Origin: Paracoccaceae bacterium | GTDB lineage: Bacteria; Pseudomonadota; Alphaproteobacteria; Rhodobacterales; Rhodobacteraceae | Reading direction: 5' to 3' | Assembly: GCA_020446815.1 (NCBI GenBank) | Contig: JAGRDY010000028.1 | Span: 1 to 41,735 of the forward strand | DNA: 41,735 bases | Shown: piece by piece, positions 34,831-41,735 of the stretch | Numbering within the stretch: the first letter of the stretch is position 1 | How the letters are laid out: each line of letters starts with the position of its first letter | Notes under the pieces: model-generated | Told to the model about the DNA's origin: nothing | Database searches by the model: none | What the model saw: only the letters and a program-made list of their open reading frames with translations | Position numbers and translations under genes: made by a program

Positions 34831-34863
34831 ACCTCCGCCCCGCAGAGTGCGCCGGGCGGAGGT
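34831..34863 (-). promoter_or_regulatory. Hairpin sequestering the DUF3179 gene ribosome-binding site
   Basis: ACCTCCGCCC (34831-34840) and GGGCGGAGGT (34854-34863) form a perfect 10-bp stem with a 13-base loop. On the minus strand the 3' arm contains GGAGGT, which ends 5 bases before the DUF3179 ATG, so the hairpin would hide the site from ribosomes. On the plus strand the same stem is followed by six Ts and looks like a terminator, but no plus-strand gene ends here. Confidence 0.6.
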
Positions 34864-34913
34864 TTTTTCAAAGTAACGAAACCCGCACCTCACCCGAAGG
34901 TGAAGCCGAACCG

Positions 34914-35528
34914 TTATTCCACGACGGTCACACGCACCATCCGGTCGGGATCAACTACCGCGCCGTTCAGGTCGGGATCGCCCTTCTTGATCGCGTCCAC
35001 CACATCCATGCCGGAAATGACATTGCCGACAACGGTATATTGGCCGTTAAGGAAATCGCCCGGCTGATACATGATGAAGAACTGCGAATTGGCGCTGTCG
35101 GGCTGGCCCGCACGCGCCATCCCTACCGTTCCGCGCCGGAACGGTAGGTCGGAGAATTCGGCCGGAATGTCGGGCAGATCGGACTTGCCGGTGCCGGCAA
35201 GCGACAGATCTTCGCCCGCGCGCCCGTGCTGCACATCTCCGGTCTGGGCCATGAAACCGTCGATCACCCGATGAAAGACCACGTTGTTATAGGCGCCGAT
35301 GCGGGCAAGTTCGGTTATCTGGGCAACGTGCTTGGGTGCGACATCGGGCATCAGGTCGATGACCACGGTGCCGTTGGCCTCGCCCGCGACTTCGATCACA
35401 AGGTTGGGACCGGGTCCGTCTTCGGTGCTGAGCGGGCGCTGGGTTTCATGTGAATACCACCAGAACGCCGCCCCAATGGCCACCGCGGCGGCTAACGCGC
35501 TTGTGACAAAGACGCGGGTATCAGACAT
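34914..35528 (-). CDS. Peptidyl-prolyl cis-trans isomerase, cyclophilin type, membrane-anchored
   Basis: A 204-residue cyclophilin with an N-terminal hydrophobic segment (VFVTSALAAAVAIGAAFWWY, about residues 6-25) that should export it or anchor it facing the periplasm. The cyclophilin domain (about 40-200) shows FHRVIDGFMAQTGDV, GTVGMARAGQPDSANSQFFI and GQYTVVGNVISGMDVV. The catalytic arginine is in the FHRV segment. It helps fold exported proteins. The start overlaps the end of the upstream cyclophilin gene by 8 bases; the two look like a tandem duplication with different destinations. Confidence 0.92.
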   Translation of the reverse strand: MSDTRVFVTSALAAAVAIGAAFWWYSHETQRPLSTEDGPGPNLVIEVAGEANGTVVIDLMPDVAPKHVAQITELARIGAYNNVVFHRVIDGFMAQTGDVQHGRAGEDLSLAGTGKSDLPDIPAEFSDLPFRRGTVGMARAGQPDSANSQFFIMYQPGDFLNGQYTVVGNVISGMDVVDAIKKGDPDLNGAVVDPDRMVRVTVVE

Positions 35529-36027
35529 CGGCGGCCACTTTGACCGAGATCATCCTGTCGGGGTCAGCCGGCGGTTCGCCGCGCGCGATCTTGTCGACAT
35601 GTTCCATACCTTCGATCACGCGGCCATAAACCGTGTATTGGCCGTTGAGAAAGTCATTGTCCTTGAAGTTGATGAAAAACTGGGAATTGGCGCTGTTCGG
35701 GTTGGCGGAACGCGCCGCGCCGACGGTGCCGCGCCCGTGCGGCAACTTTGAAAACTCCGCTGGCAGGTCGGGAAGATCGGAACCGCCAGTACCCGAACGG
35801 CCGGGGTTATAGTTCTTTTCCATGTTGGCGTGCTGCACATCGCCTGTCTGGGCCATGAAACCTTCGATCACGCGATGAAAGGCGACATTGTCATATTGCC
35901 CGGCGCGCGCCAGTTCCTTCATGCGCGCGGCATGTTTGGGCGCCACGTCATTCAAGAGTTCGATGGTCACCGGGCCGTCCTTGAGGGTGATGATGATGGT
36001 GTTTTCAGGGTCTTTGATATCTGCCAT
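35521..36027 (-). CDS. ppiB: Peptidyl-prolyl cis-trans isomerase, cyclophilin type, cytoplasmic
   Basis: A 168-residue cyclophilin without a signal peptide, expected in the cytoplasm. Motifs: FHRVIEGFMAQTGDV (catalytic arginine), FSKLPHGRGTVGAARSANPN, SANSQFFINF and GQYTVYGRVIEGMEHV. AAGGAG lies 7 bases upstream of the ATG. It is first of the minus-strand group ppiB, anchored cyclophilin, DUF3179, and is divergent from pgk across a 165-base gap in which I can name no confident promoter (TTGACC at 36104 lacks a good -10). Confidence 0.93.
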   Translation of the reverse strand: MADIKDPENTIIITLKDGPVTIELLNDVAPKHAARMKELARAGQYDNVAFHRVIEGFMAQTGDVQHANMEKNYNPGRSGTGGSDLPDLPAEFSKLPHGRGTVGAARSANPNSANSQFFINFKDNDFLNGQYTVYGRVIEGMEHVDKIARGEPPADPDRMISVKVAADV

Positions 36028-36192
36028 GGTGGGCTCCTTCGGATTTCGGCGGCGAGACTAGTTGCTGTTGAAGCTCGTGAAAAGGCCAAAGCGCCGAGAT
36101 CGGTTGACCTTGGTCGCCGGTTCGGGTGATTTGAAGGGCAAAGCGGCCATGGTGGCACTTGCGCGCCCGTGGCATTGGCGAAGGAACACACG

Positions 36193-37386
36193 ATGCGCTG
36201 GAAAACACTCGATGACATGGATCTCAAGGGCAAGGCGGTTCTGGTGCGCGTCGATATCAATGTACCGGTATCGGCGGGTGTGGTCACCGACACCACGCGG
36301 ATCGACCGAATCGTCCCAACGATCCGCGACATTCTGGCGGCGGGCGGCAAACCGATCCTGCTTGCCCATTTCGGCCGCCCCAAGGGGCAGGTCGTGCCGG
36401 AGATGAGCCTGGCTGTGACATTGCCTGCCTTGGAGGCGGCCCTGGGCCAGAAGGTCGCATTTGCCAGCGATTGCATCGGCGGCCCGGCCAAACAGGCGGT
36501 GGCGGCGATGCGCGAGGGTGACGTGCTCTTGCTGGAAAACACCCGGTTTCATCCGGGTGAGGAAAAAAACGACCCGGTGATGGCGGCGGCACTCGCGGCG
36601 TTGGGGCAGATCTATGTCAACGATGCGTTTTCGGCGGCACACCGCGCCCATGCGTCTACCGAAGCCATCACCCATCTGATGCCGGCTTGCGCGGGCCGTC
36701 TGATGGCCGCGGAACTGCAAGCGCTCCAATCCGCGCTGGGGGAGCCGAACCGCCCGGTCGTGGCGGTGGTCGGCGGGGCGAAAGTGTCGACCAAACTCGA
36801 CCTTTTGGGAAATCTCGTGGCCAGGGTCGACCATCTGGTGATCGGCGGGGGCATGGCCAATACATTTCTGGCGGCCAAAGGCATGGCTGTCGGCAAATCA
36901 CTGGCCGAACATGACATGGCCGACACGGCGCGCGACATTCTCGCCAGGGCGGCGGAAAGGGAATGCCGTATTCATCTGCCGGTCGATATCGTCGTGGCGC
37001 ACGAACTCAGGGCCGGAACCGAGAGCGAGATCCTGCCGGTCGATGCCTGCCCTGCGGATGCCATGATCCTGGATGCCGGGCCCGATAGCGTGGCCGAGAT
37101 CGGCGGCGTGTTCGAGACCTGCCGGACGTTGATCTGGAACGGCCCCCTGGGCGCTTTCGAAATCGCGCCCTTCGACAAGGCCACCAACGCGGCTGCGGTC
37201 AAGGCAGCAGAATTGACCAGATCCGGAAGGCTGGTGTCAGTGGCAGGCGGGGGCGATACCGTGGCCGCACTCAACCAGGCCGGAGTAGCGGGCGATTTCA
37301 GCTATGTTTCGACAGCGGGGGGCGCATTTCTGGAATGGATGGAGGGCAAGCCATTGCCCGGGGTGGCCGCACTTATGGTGTCGTGA
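36193..37386 (+). CDS. pgk: Phosphoglycerate kinase
   Basis: Interconverts 1,3-bisphosphoglycerate + ADP and 3-phosphoglycerate + ATP. The protein has 397 residues, standard length. Motifs: [11 protein letters not shown] (about 16-26), [38 protein letters not shown] and the ATP-site glycine loop [12 protein letters not shown] near the C-terminus. AAGGA 7 bases upstream fixes the ATG at 36193. It is followed by a hairpin and then the class I aldolase, so both serve lower glycolysis and gluconeogenesis. Confidence 0.97.
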   Translation: MRWKTLDDMDLKGKAVLVRVDINVPVSAGVVTDTTRIDRIVPTIRDILAAGGKPILLAHFGRPKGQVVPEMSLAVTLPALEAALGQKVAFASDCIGGPAKQAVAAMREGDVLLLENTRFHPGEEKNDPVMAAALAALGQIYVNDAFSAAHRAHASTEAITHLMPACAGRLMAAELQALQSALGEPNRPVVAVVGGAKVSTKLDLLGNLVARVDHLVIGGGMANTFLAAKGMAVGKSLAEHDMADTARDILARAAERECRIHLPVDIVVAHELRAGTESEILPVDACPADAMILDAGPDSVAEIGGVFETCRTLIWNGPLGAFEIAPFDKATNAAAVKAAELTRSGRLVSVAGGGDTVAALNQAGVAGDFSYVSTAGGAFLEWMEGKPLPGVAALMVS

Positions 37387-37403
37387 CATCGCGCGAAAAA
37401 AGG

Positions 37404-37451
37404 CAATGGAGCACGCCGGCGTGGCCTGGAGCGGGCCTGGGCGCTCCATTG
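37404..37451 (+). terminator. Large inverted repeat after pgk
   Basis: CAATGGAGC (37404-37412) and GCTCCATTG (37443-37451) pair across a 30-base loop that itself holds the palindrome ACGCCGGCGT (37413-37422). Only TTTCC follows, so termination may be partial. The gap 37387-37587 otherwise holds a possible dyad site at 37478-37491. Confidence 0.5.
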
Positions 37452-37587
37452 TTTCCGAATTGCACGACGCGGTGTGACGTTAGCGCCACCATGTTTGCAA
37501 CGCAACCGGCGCTATCCTAGAACGGAGCCACGAAACGGCGCGCCGGCGCGCCACGAACAGCCTTCAACCACCCGAGCGGAGATGGAT

Positions 37588-38481
37588 ATGTCACGGCAAG
37601 AACAGGCGCAGCGGATGCGGACCGCAAAAGGCTTCATCGCGGCGCTGGATCAAAGCGGCGGATCGACACCCAAGGCGCTCGGGCTTTATGGGATCGGCCC
37701 GGAGGCTTATGCCGACGAAGCCGAGATGTTCAGGCTGATCCATGAAATGCGTGCCCGTATCGCCACGGCACCGGCCTTCGACGGCAGCAAGGTGATCGGC
37801 GCGATCCTTTTCGAGCGGACCATGGACGACACAATCGGCGGCAAACCTTCGGCCCGGTTTTTGTGGGAAGAACGCGGCGTCGTGCCTTTTCTGAAAGTCG
37901 ACCAGGGCTTGCAGGATGCGAACGATGGCGTAAAGCTGATGAAACCGATTGCCGGGCTGGATGCCTTGCTCAAGCGCGCCAATGACGCAGGCATCTTCGG
38001 CACCAAGATGCGATCCGTCATAGACGCGGCATCGCGTCCCGGCATCGCCGCCAATGTGACGCAACAGTTCGACATCGCAGGGCAGATACTGGATCGGGGC
38101 CTGATGCCGATCATCGAACCGGAAGTAACCATTTCCATTGCCGACAAGGCTGCCGCCGAAGATATCCTGCGCGAGGAAATCCTGCGCCATCTGGACGCCC
38201 TGCCCGCCGGGCGGCAGGTCATCCTCAAGCTGACGCTTCCGAGCACGGACAATCACTACAAGCCATTGATAGATCATCCCAAGGTGATGCGCGTGGTGGC
38301 GCTTTCGGGCGGGTATTCGCGTGATCAGGCCAATGCGCTGCTGGCCCGCAACACCGGCATGATCGCGAGCTTTTCGCGCGCCCTCACCGAAGGGCTGTCG
38401 GTCCGGCAGGACGACGCGACCTTCAACCGCACGATCGCCACCACGATCCAGAGCATCTGCGAGGCATCGAACGCCGGGTAG
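37588..38481 (+). CDS. fda: Class I fructose-bisphosphate aldolase
   Basis: Cleaves fructose-1,6-bisphosphate to dihydroxyacetone phosphate and glyceraldehyde-3-phosphate, or the reverse, through a Schiff base rather than a metal. The 297-residue protein matches the short bacterial class I type (Staphylococcus Fda), with AALDQSGGSTPKAL near the N-terminus, ILFERTMDD, VPFLKVDQGL, MPIIEPEV and the Schiff-base lysine in VILKLTLPS (K214). I start at the ATG at 37588, with GGAG 6 bases upstream; the ATG at 37582 is too close to that site. Confidence 0.93.
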   Translation: MSRQEQAQRMRTAKGFIAALDQSGGSTPKALGLYGIGPEAYADEAEMFRLIHEMRARIATAPAFDGSKVIGAILFERTMDDTIGGKPSARFLWEERGVVPFLKVDQGLQDANDGVKLMKPIAGLDALLKRANDAGIFGTKMRSVIDAASRPGIAANVTQQFDIAGQILDRGLMPIIEPEVTISIADKAAAEDILREEILRHLDALPAGRQVILKLTLPSTDNHYKPLIDHPKVMRVVALSGGYSRDQANALLARNTGMIASFSRALTEGLSVRQDDATFNRTIATTIQSICEASNAG

Positions 38482-38588
38482 CGGCGCCTGCCCGTCGAGT
38501 ATTTCCTGCCAAGGGGATTCCCTTCGCGAATCATCTGTGCCATGGTCCTGCCCAGCCGCCCGCAAGAGGCGGTGAATCGAGGCAGCAG

Positions 38589-38891
38589 ATGGCCCAGGCT
38601 CTCAAACGTCCCGCGCTTGGCGTGGTTTTGTATTTCGCCCTGACTTTTGGGATGGGCTTTTATTTTACCTTCGCCGCCGTTCAGGGCGATTTCGGGGTAT
38701 TCCGCCGCGTTCAGGCGCTTTCGGAAAAAGAGACGTTGACGGCAGAACGTGACCGGCTGCGCCAGGAAGTGAGGCGCATGAAGAATCTGACGCTGCGATT
38801 GTCGGATTCATATCTCGACCTTGACTTGCTGGATGAACGCGCCCGTGATGTCCTGGGGCTGATCCGCAGCGACGAGATCGTCATTCGTTGA
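38589..38891 (+). CDS. ftsB: Septum formation initiator (FtsB/DivIC family)
   Basis: A 100-residue bitopic inner-membrane protein of the divisome. A membrane helix at about residues 10-30 (GVVLYFALTFGMGFYFTFAA) is followed by a heptad-rich coiled coil (about 42-75, EKETLTAERDRLRQEVRRMK) and the short conserved DLDLLDERARDVLGLIRSDE. FtsB bridges FtsL and FtsQ and helps activate septal wall synthesis. The position between fba and pdhA is, from memory, usual in Rhodobacteraceae. A small CCGCC/GGCGG hairpin lies just upstream; no strong terminator separates it from fda. Confidence 0.88.
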   Translation: MAQALKRPALGVVLYFALTFGMGFYFTFAAVQGDFGVFRRVQALSEKETLTAERDRLRQEVRRMKNLTLRLSDSYLDLDLLDERARDVLGLIRSDEIVIR

Positions 38892-38949
38892 CGCGAGCCG
38901 CAAGGGCTTCAAGATTTTTCTCGCCCCGCAGGGACAATTGCGATATAAG

Positions 38950-38969
38950 ATAGTTTAACGATGAACTAT
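38950..38969 (+). promoter_or_regulatory. 20-bp pseudo-palindrome upstream of pdhA
   Basis: ATAGTTTAACGATGAACTAT is symmetric at 8 of 10 paired positions about a central CG, the shape of a LacI-family operator. It starts 45 bases before the pdhA ATG and partly overlaps a possible -10 (TATAAG, 38944-38949) whose -35 is poor. The stem plus following TTTTTT also resembles a terminator, but an AT-rich 6-bp stem would be weak. Confidence 0.5.
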
Positions 38970-38994
38970 TTTTTATGACTGGGAGATTGCCGAA

Positions 38995-39984
38995 ATGGCT
39001 GCGCGAAAAGCCTCTGATAAATCAAATGCCTCAAAGGACGAATTACTTAAATTCTATCGCGAAATGCTGTTGATCCGGCGATTCGAGGAAAAGGCGGGGC
39101 AGCTTTACGGAATGGGGCTGATCGGCGGATTCTGTCACCTGTACATCGGGCAGGAAGCGGTCGTCGTCGGACTGGAGGCTGCCGCGGAGGATGGCGACAA
39201 GCGCATCACCTCTTATCGTGATCACGGTCATATGCTGGCCTGCGGCATGGACCCCAAGGGCGTGATGGCCGAATTGACCGGACGCGGGGGGGGCTACTCC
39301 AAGGGCAAGGGTGGCTCCATGCATATGTTCTCAAGGGAAAAGCACTTTTATGGCGGGCACGGCATTGTCGGCGCGCAGGTGCCGCTGGGGGCGGGGCTGG
39401 CTTTCGCCGACAAGTACAAGGAAAATGGCCGCGTCACCTTCGCCTATTTCGGCGACGGTGCGGCCAATCAGGGCCAGGTCTACGAAACCTTCAACATGGC
39501 CGCTCTGTGGAAACTGCCAGTCGTTTTCGTGATCGAGAACAACCAATATGCGATGGGCACCGCGCAAAAACGCTCCACCTCGACGCCCGATCTTCACACG
39601 CGCGGCGAAGCCTTCGGCATTCCCGGCGAAATTGTCGATGGGATGGATGTGCTTGCGGTGAAGGCGGCAAGCGCAAAGGCCGTTGCGCATTGCCGTTCGG
39701 GCGACGGGCCTTACATCCTTGAAATCAAGACCTACCGCTATCGTGGCCACTCCATGTCGGACCCGGCCAAATACCGGACCCGCGACGAGGTGCAGAAGAT
39801 GCGCGAAGAGCGCGACGCGATCGAGCATGTGCGCGAACTGCTGCTTCAAGGCAAGCATGCCAGCGAAGATGACCTCAAGGCCATCGACAAGGAAATAAAG
39901 GTGATCGTGAACGATGCCGCCGAATTCGCCAAAGAGAGCCCCGAGCCCGCGCTCGCGGAACTCTGGACCGATATCTACGCGTAA
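38995..39984 (+). CDS. pdhA: Pyruvate dehydrogenase E1 component, alpha subunit
   Basis: Thiamine-diphosphate-dependent half of the E1 heterotetramer that decarboxylates pyruvate. The 329-residue protein shows the family sequence FYREMLLIRRFEEKAGQLY, HLYIGQEAVVVGLEAA and the ThDP-Mg motif GDGAANQG ending in VIENNQYAMGT (about 153-185). The phosphorylation-loop-like YRGHSMSDPAKYRTRDEV is present, as in all E1-alpha proteins. GGGAG lies about 10 bases upstream. It starts the pdhABC operon, 13 bases before pdhB. Confidence 0.97.
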   Translation: MAARKASDKSNASKDELLKFYREMLLIRRFEEKAGQLYGMGLIGGFCHLYIGQEAVVVGLEAAAEDGDKRITSYRDHGHMLACGMDPKGVMAELTGRGGGYSKGKGGSMHMFSREKHFYGGHGIVGAQVPLGAGLAFADKYKENGRVTFAYFGDGAANQGQVYETFNMAALWKLPVVFVIENNQYAMGTAQKRSTSTPDLHTRGEAFGIPGEIVDGMDVLAVKAASAKAVAHCRSGDGPYILEIKTYRYRGHSMSDPAKYRTRDEVQKMREERDAIEHVRELLLQGKHASEDDLKAIDKEIKVIVNDAAEFAKESPEPALAELWTDIYA

Positions 39985-39996
39985 GGGAGAGAAGAC

Positions 39997-41376
39997 ATGG
40001 CAACCGAAATCCTGATGCCCGCCCTTTCGCCGACGATGGAGGAAGGCACATTGGCGAAATGGCTGGTCAGGGAAGGCGACAGTGTTTCGTCAGGCGATAT
40101 TCTCGCCGAGATAGAAACCGACAAGGCCACGATGGAGTTCGAGGCGGTCGATGAGGGAATTGTCGGAAAAATTCTCGTGGCCGAAGGTACGACGAATGTA
40201 AAGGTCAACACGCCGATCGCCGTGCTGGTCGAAGATGGTGAAAGCGCAGATACCGCCGCCGCATCCCCGGCCACCGCATCCCCGGCCACCGACACTGCAA
40301 AGCCAGAGCCGCGACCGGTCGCCGCCGCGGCGCGCTCTGCGCCACCGGCGCCACCGCAGGTCGATGCTGCACCCGACTGGCCCGAGGACACACCGATGAA
40401 GACCATGACCGTCCGCGAAGCCCTGCGCGAGGCCATGTTGGAAGAAATGACTCGTGACGAGGATGTCTATCTCATGGGCGAAGAGGTGGGCGAATACCAG
40501 GGCGCCTACAAGATCAGTCAGGGATTGCTGGAAAAGTTCGGCGCCAAGCGGGTGATCGACACACCGATCACCGAACATGGCTTTACCGGCATCGCGGTGG
40601 GGTCGGCCATGGGCGGGCTCAGGCCCATCGTCGAATTCATGACCTTCAACTTCGCCATGCAAGCCATCGACCAGATCATCAACTCGGCCGCCAAGACGCT
40701 TTACATGTCCGGCGGCCAGATGGGCTGCCCGATCGTCTTTCGTGGCCCCAACGGGGCGGCCGCCCGTGTCGGCGCCCAGCACAGCCAGGATTACGCCGCC
40801 TGGTACGCGATGGTACCGGGCCTGCGGGTGGTGATGCCCTATTCGGCCGCCGATGCCAAGGGGCTGCTGAAAACGGCAATCCGCGATCCGAATCCGGTGA
40901 TTTTTCTTGAAAACGAGATACTCTATGGCCGGTCCTTCGAGGTGCCCGATCTCGAGGATTTCACCATTCCCTTCGGCAAGGCGAAAATCTGGCGCGAGGG
41001 AAGCGACGTGACGCTGGTCAGCTTCGGCATTGGGGTTGGCCATGCGCTTGAGGCTGCCGAAAATCTGGCCGGGGACGGCATCAGCGCCGAGGTGATCGAT
41101 CTGCGGACATTACGCCCGATGGACACCGCCACGGTGATCAAGTCGGTGATGAAGACCAACCGCTGCGTGACGGTCGAGGAGGGCTGGCCCGTGGGATCCA
41201 TCGGCAGTTACGTCTCATCGGTGATCATGCAGGAGGCGTTCGATTACCTCGATGCGCCGGTGATCACCTGCACCGGCAAGGACGTACCGATGCCCTACGC
41301 GGCCAATCTTGAAAAACTGGCGTTGATCACTCCGCAAGAGATTGTCGCGGCGGTCAAAGAAGTCACCTATCGCTGA
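39997..41376 (+). CDS. pdhB: Pyruvate dehydrogenase E1 component, beta subunit with N-terminal lipoyl domain
   Basis: The E1 beta subunit, 459 residues. Residues 1-80 are a complete lipoyl domain with the attachment lysine in ETDKATMEF (K43), followed by an Ala/Pro linker (about 80-125) and the catalytic beta domain ([50 protein letters not shown]). A lipoyl domain on E1-beta is known from alphaproteobacteria such as Sinorhizobium and Zymomonas and is unusual elsewhere. The lipoyl part is almost identical to that of the next gene. Confidence 0.96.
   Translation: MATEILMPALSPTMEEGTLAKWLVREGDSVSSGDILAEIETDKATMEFEAVDEGIVGKILVAEGTTNVKVNTPIAVLVEDGESADTAAASPATASPATDTAKPEPRPVAAAARSAPPAPPQVDAAPDWPEDTPMKTMTVREALREAMLEEMTRDEDVYLMGEEVGEYQGAYKISQGLLEKFGAKRVIDTPITEHGFTGIAVGSAMGGLRPIVEFMTFNFAMQAIDQIINSAAKTLYMSGGQMGCPIVFRGPNGAAARVGAQHSQDYAAWYAMVPGLRVVMPYSAADAKGLLKTAIRDPNPVIFLENEILYGRSFEVPDLEDFTIPFGKAKIWREGSDVTLVSFGIGVGHALEAAENLAGDGISAEVIDLRTLRPMDTATVIKSVMKTNRCVTVEEGWPVGSIGSYVSSVIMQEAFDYLDAPVITCTGKDVPMPYAANLEKLALITPQEIVAAVKEVTYR
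40261..40290 (+). repeat. 15-bp tandem repeat in the pdhB linker
   Basis: GCATCCCCGGCCACC occurs twice in direct succession (40261-40275, 40276-40290), encoding [10 protein letters not shown] in the flexible linker between the lipoyl and catalytic domains. It is exact and in frame, so copy number can change without a frameshift. Confidence 0.85.
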
Positions 41377-41388
41377 GGAGAATGCAAA

Positions 41389-41735
41389 ATGGCGACCGAA
41401 ATCCTGATGCCCGCGCTTTCTCCCACGATGGAGGAAGGCTCGCTGGCGAAATGGCTGGTCAAGGAGGGCGATACGGTGTCGTCCGGCGATATTCTGGCCG
41501 AGATCGAGACCGACAAGGCAACAATGGAGTTCGAAGCCGTCGATGACGGGATCGTCGGCAAGATACTGGTGGCCGAGGGAACAGCGGGGGTAAAGGTGAA
41601 CACCCCCATCGCCGTGCTGCTCGAAGATGGCGAAAGCCTCGATGCTGCCCCGGCGGCACGGGCCGAACCAGCCGCAAAGACGGCCGCCGCCCCCGCACCC
41701 GCCCCGGCCCCCGCGCCTGGGCCTCAACCCGCCCC
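41389..41735 (+). CDS. pdhC: Dihydrolipoamide acetyltransferase (E2 of pyruvate dehydrogenase), N-terminal part
   Basis: The gene runs off the right edge; 115 codons are visible. The first 80 residues are a lipoyl domain with the lysine in ETDKATMEF (K43), followed by an Ala/Pro-rich linker ([14 protein letters not shown]). The peripheral-subunit-binding and acetyltransferase domains are expected beyond the window. The ATG lies 12 bases after the pdhB stop with GAGGAG upstream. E2 forms the core of the complex and carries the acetyl group on lipoate. Confidence 0.95.
   Translation, partial: MATEILMPALSPTMEEGSLAKWLVKEGDTVSSGDILAEIETDKATMEFEAVDDGIVGKILVAEGTAGVKVNTPIAVLLEDGESLDAAPAARAEPAAKTAAAPAPAPAPAPGPQPA

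Noticed and set aside
34831-34868. Plus-strand rho-independent terminator (stem plus T6)
   Set aside because: No plus-strand gene ends nearby (tyrS ends over 1 kb to the left and an opposite-strand gene lies between); kept instead as a hairpin acting on the minus-strand DUF3179 message, with this as an alternative.
38950-38975. Terminator between ftsB and pdhA
   Set aside because: The stem is only 6 pairs with a single G-C; too weak for termination, and the extended symmetry about a central CG fits an operator better.

Overview
The window looks like an ordinary, GC-rich chromosomal segment of an alphaproteobacterium, most likely a Rhodobacteraceae (Roseobacter/Rhodobacter group) member. I base this on the gene order ppi-ppi | pgk-fba-ftsB-pdhA-pdhB-pdhC, the E1-beta subunit carrying its own lipoyl domain, a Mur-type Fur protein beside an EamA exporter, L21 with a long Ala/Lys tail, a TRAP transporter, a non-pyrrolysine MttB-family protein, a CtrA-like box before a Tad pilus gene, and a recurrent intergenic element of the kind I remember from this family. 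This is recognition from sequence, not a database search. I see no insertion sequence, prophage, CRISPR array, rRNA or tRNA, and no broken gene.

Layout. 1-1651: edge of a Tad/Flp pilus locus, with two tandem pilin-like small proteins (the first cut by the window edge), each followed by a terminator, then cpaB behind a CtrA-like site. 2026-7530: a complete oligopeptide ABC importer, oppABCDF. 7542-10777: a FAH-family hydrolase (minus strand), then an M19 dipeptidase overlapping a YcaQ/AlkX-type DNA glycosylase. 10881-11771: an EamA transporter. 11773-21825: an RpiR-type regulator divergent from a long catabolic operon (N-formylglutamate-amidohydrolase-like hydrolase, TRAP dctQMP, glutamine-synthetase-like ligase, aldehyde dehydrogenase, iron alcohol dehydrogenase), followed by a DadA-like FAD oxidoreductase. 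21944-24771: a YjbH/YjbF pair of exopolysaccharide-type envelope proteins. 24852-27402 (minus strand): rpmA, rplU and an MttB-family methyltransferase. 27599-31285: mur/fur, a second EamA transporter, enolase and a fatty-acid-desaturase-like protein. 31338-33752: anmK divergent from tyrS. 33854-36027 (minus strand): two cyclophilins and a DUF3179 protein. 36193-41735: pgk, class I fba, ftsB, pdhA, pdhB and the start of pdhC.

How the genes may work together. The most interesting unit is 11773-21825. An amine-glutamylating ligase, an alcohol dehydrogenase, an aldehyde dehydrogenase and a glutamyl/formyl-type amidohydrolase together look like a gamma-glutamylation route for an imported amino alcohol or related amine: mask the amine with glutamate, oxidise the far end, release glutamate, then oxidise the freed amino acid with the FAD enzyme. 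The substrate is unknown. The opp importer, dipeptidase and anmK suggest use of peptides and cell-wall fragments. The right end is central carbon metabolism (pgk, fba, pdh; enolase is further left).

Regulatory structures seen directly include a dyad between the rpiR and hydrolase promoters, a hairpin that buries the ribosome-binding site of the DUF3179 gene, a 20-bp pseudo-palindrome upstream of pdhA, a strong promoter with a structured leader before rplU, and hairpins flanking the two transporter binding-protein genes.
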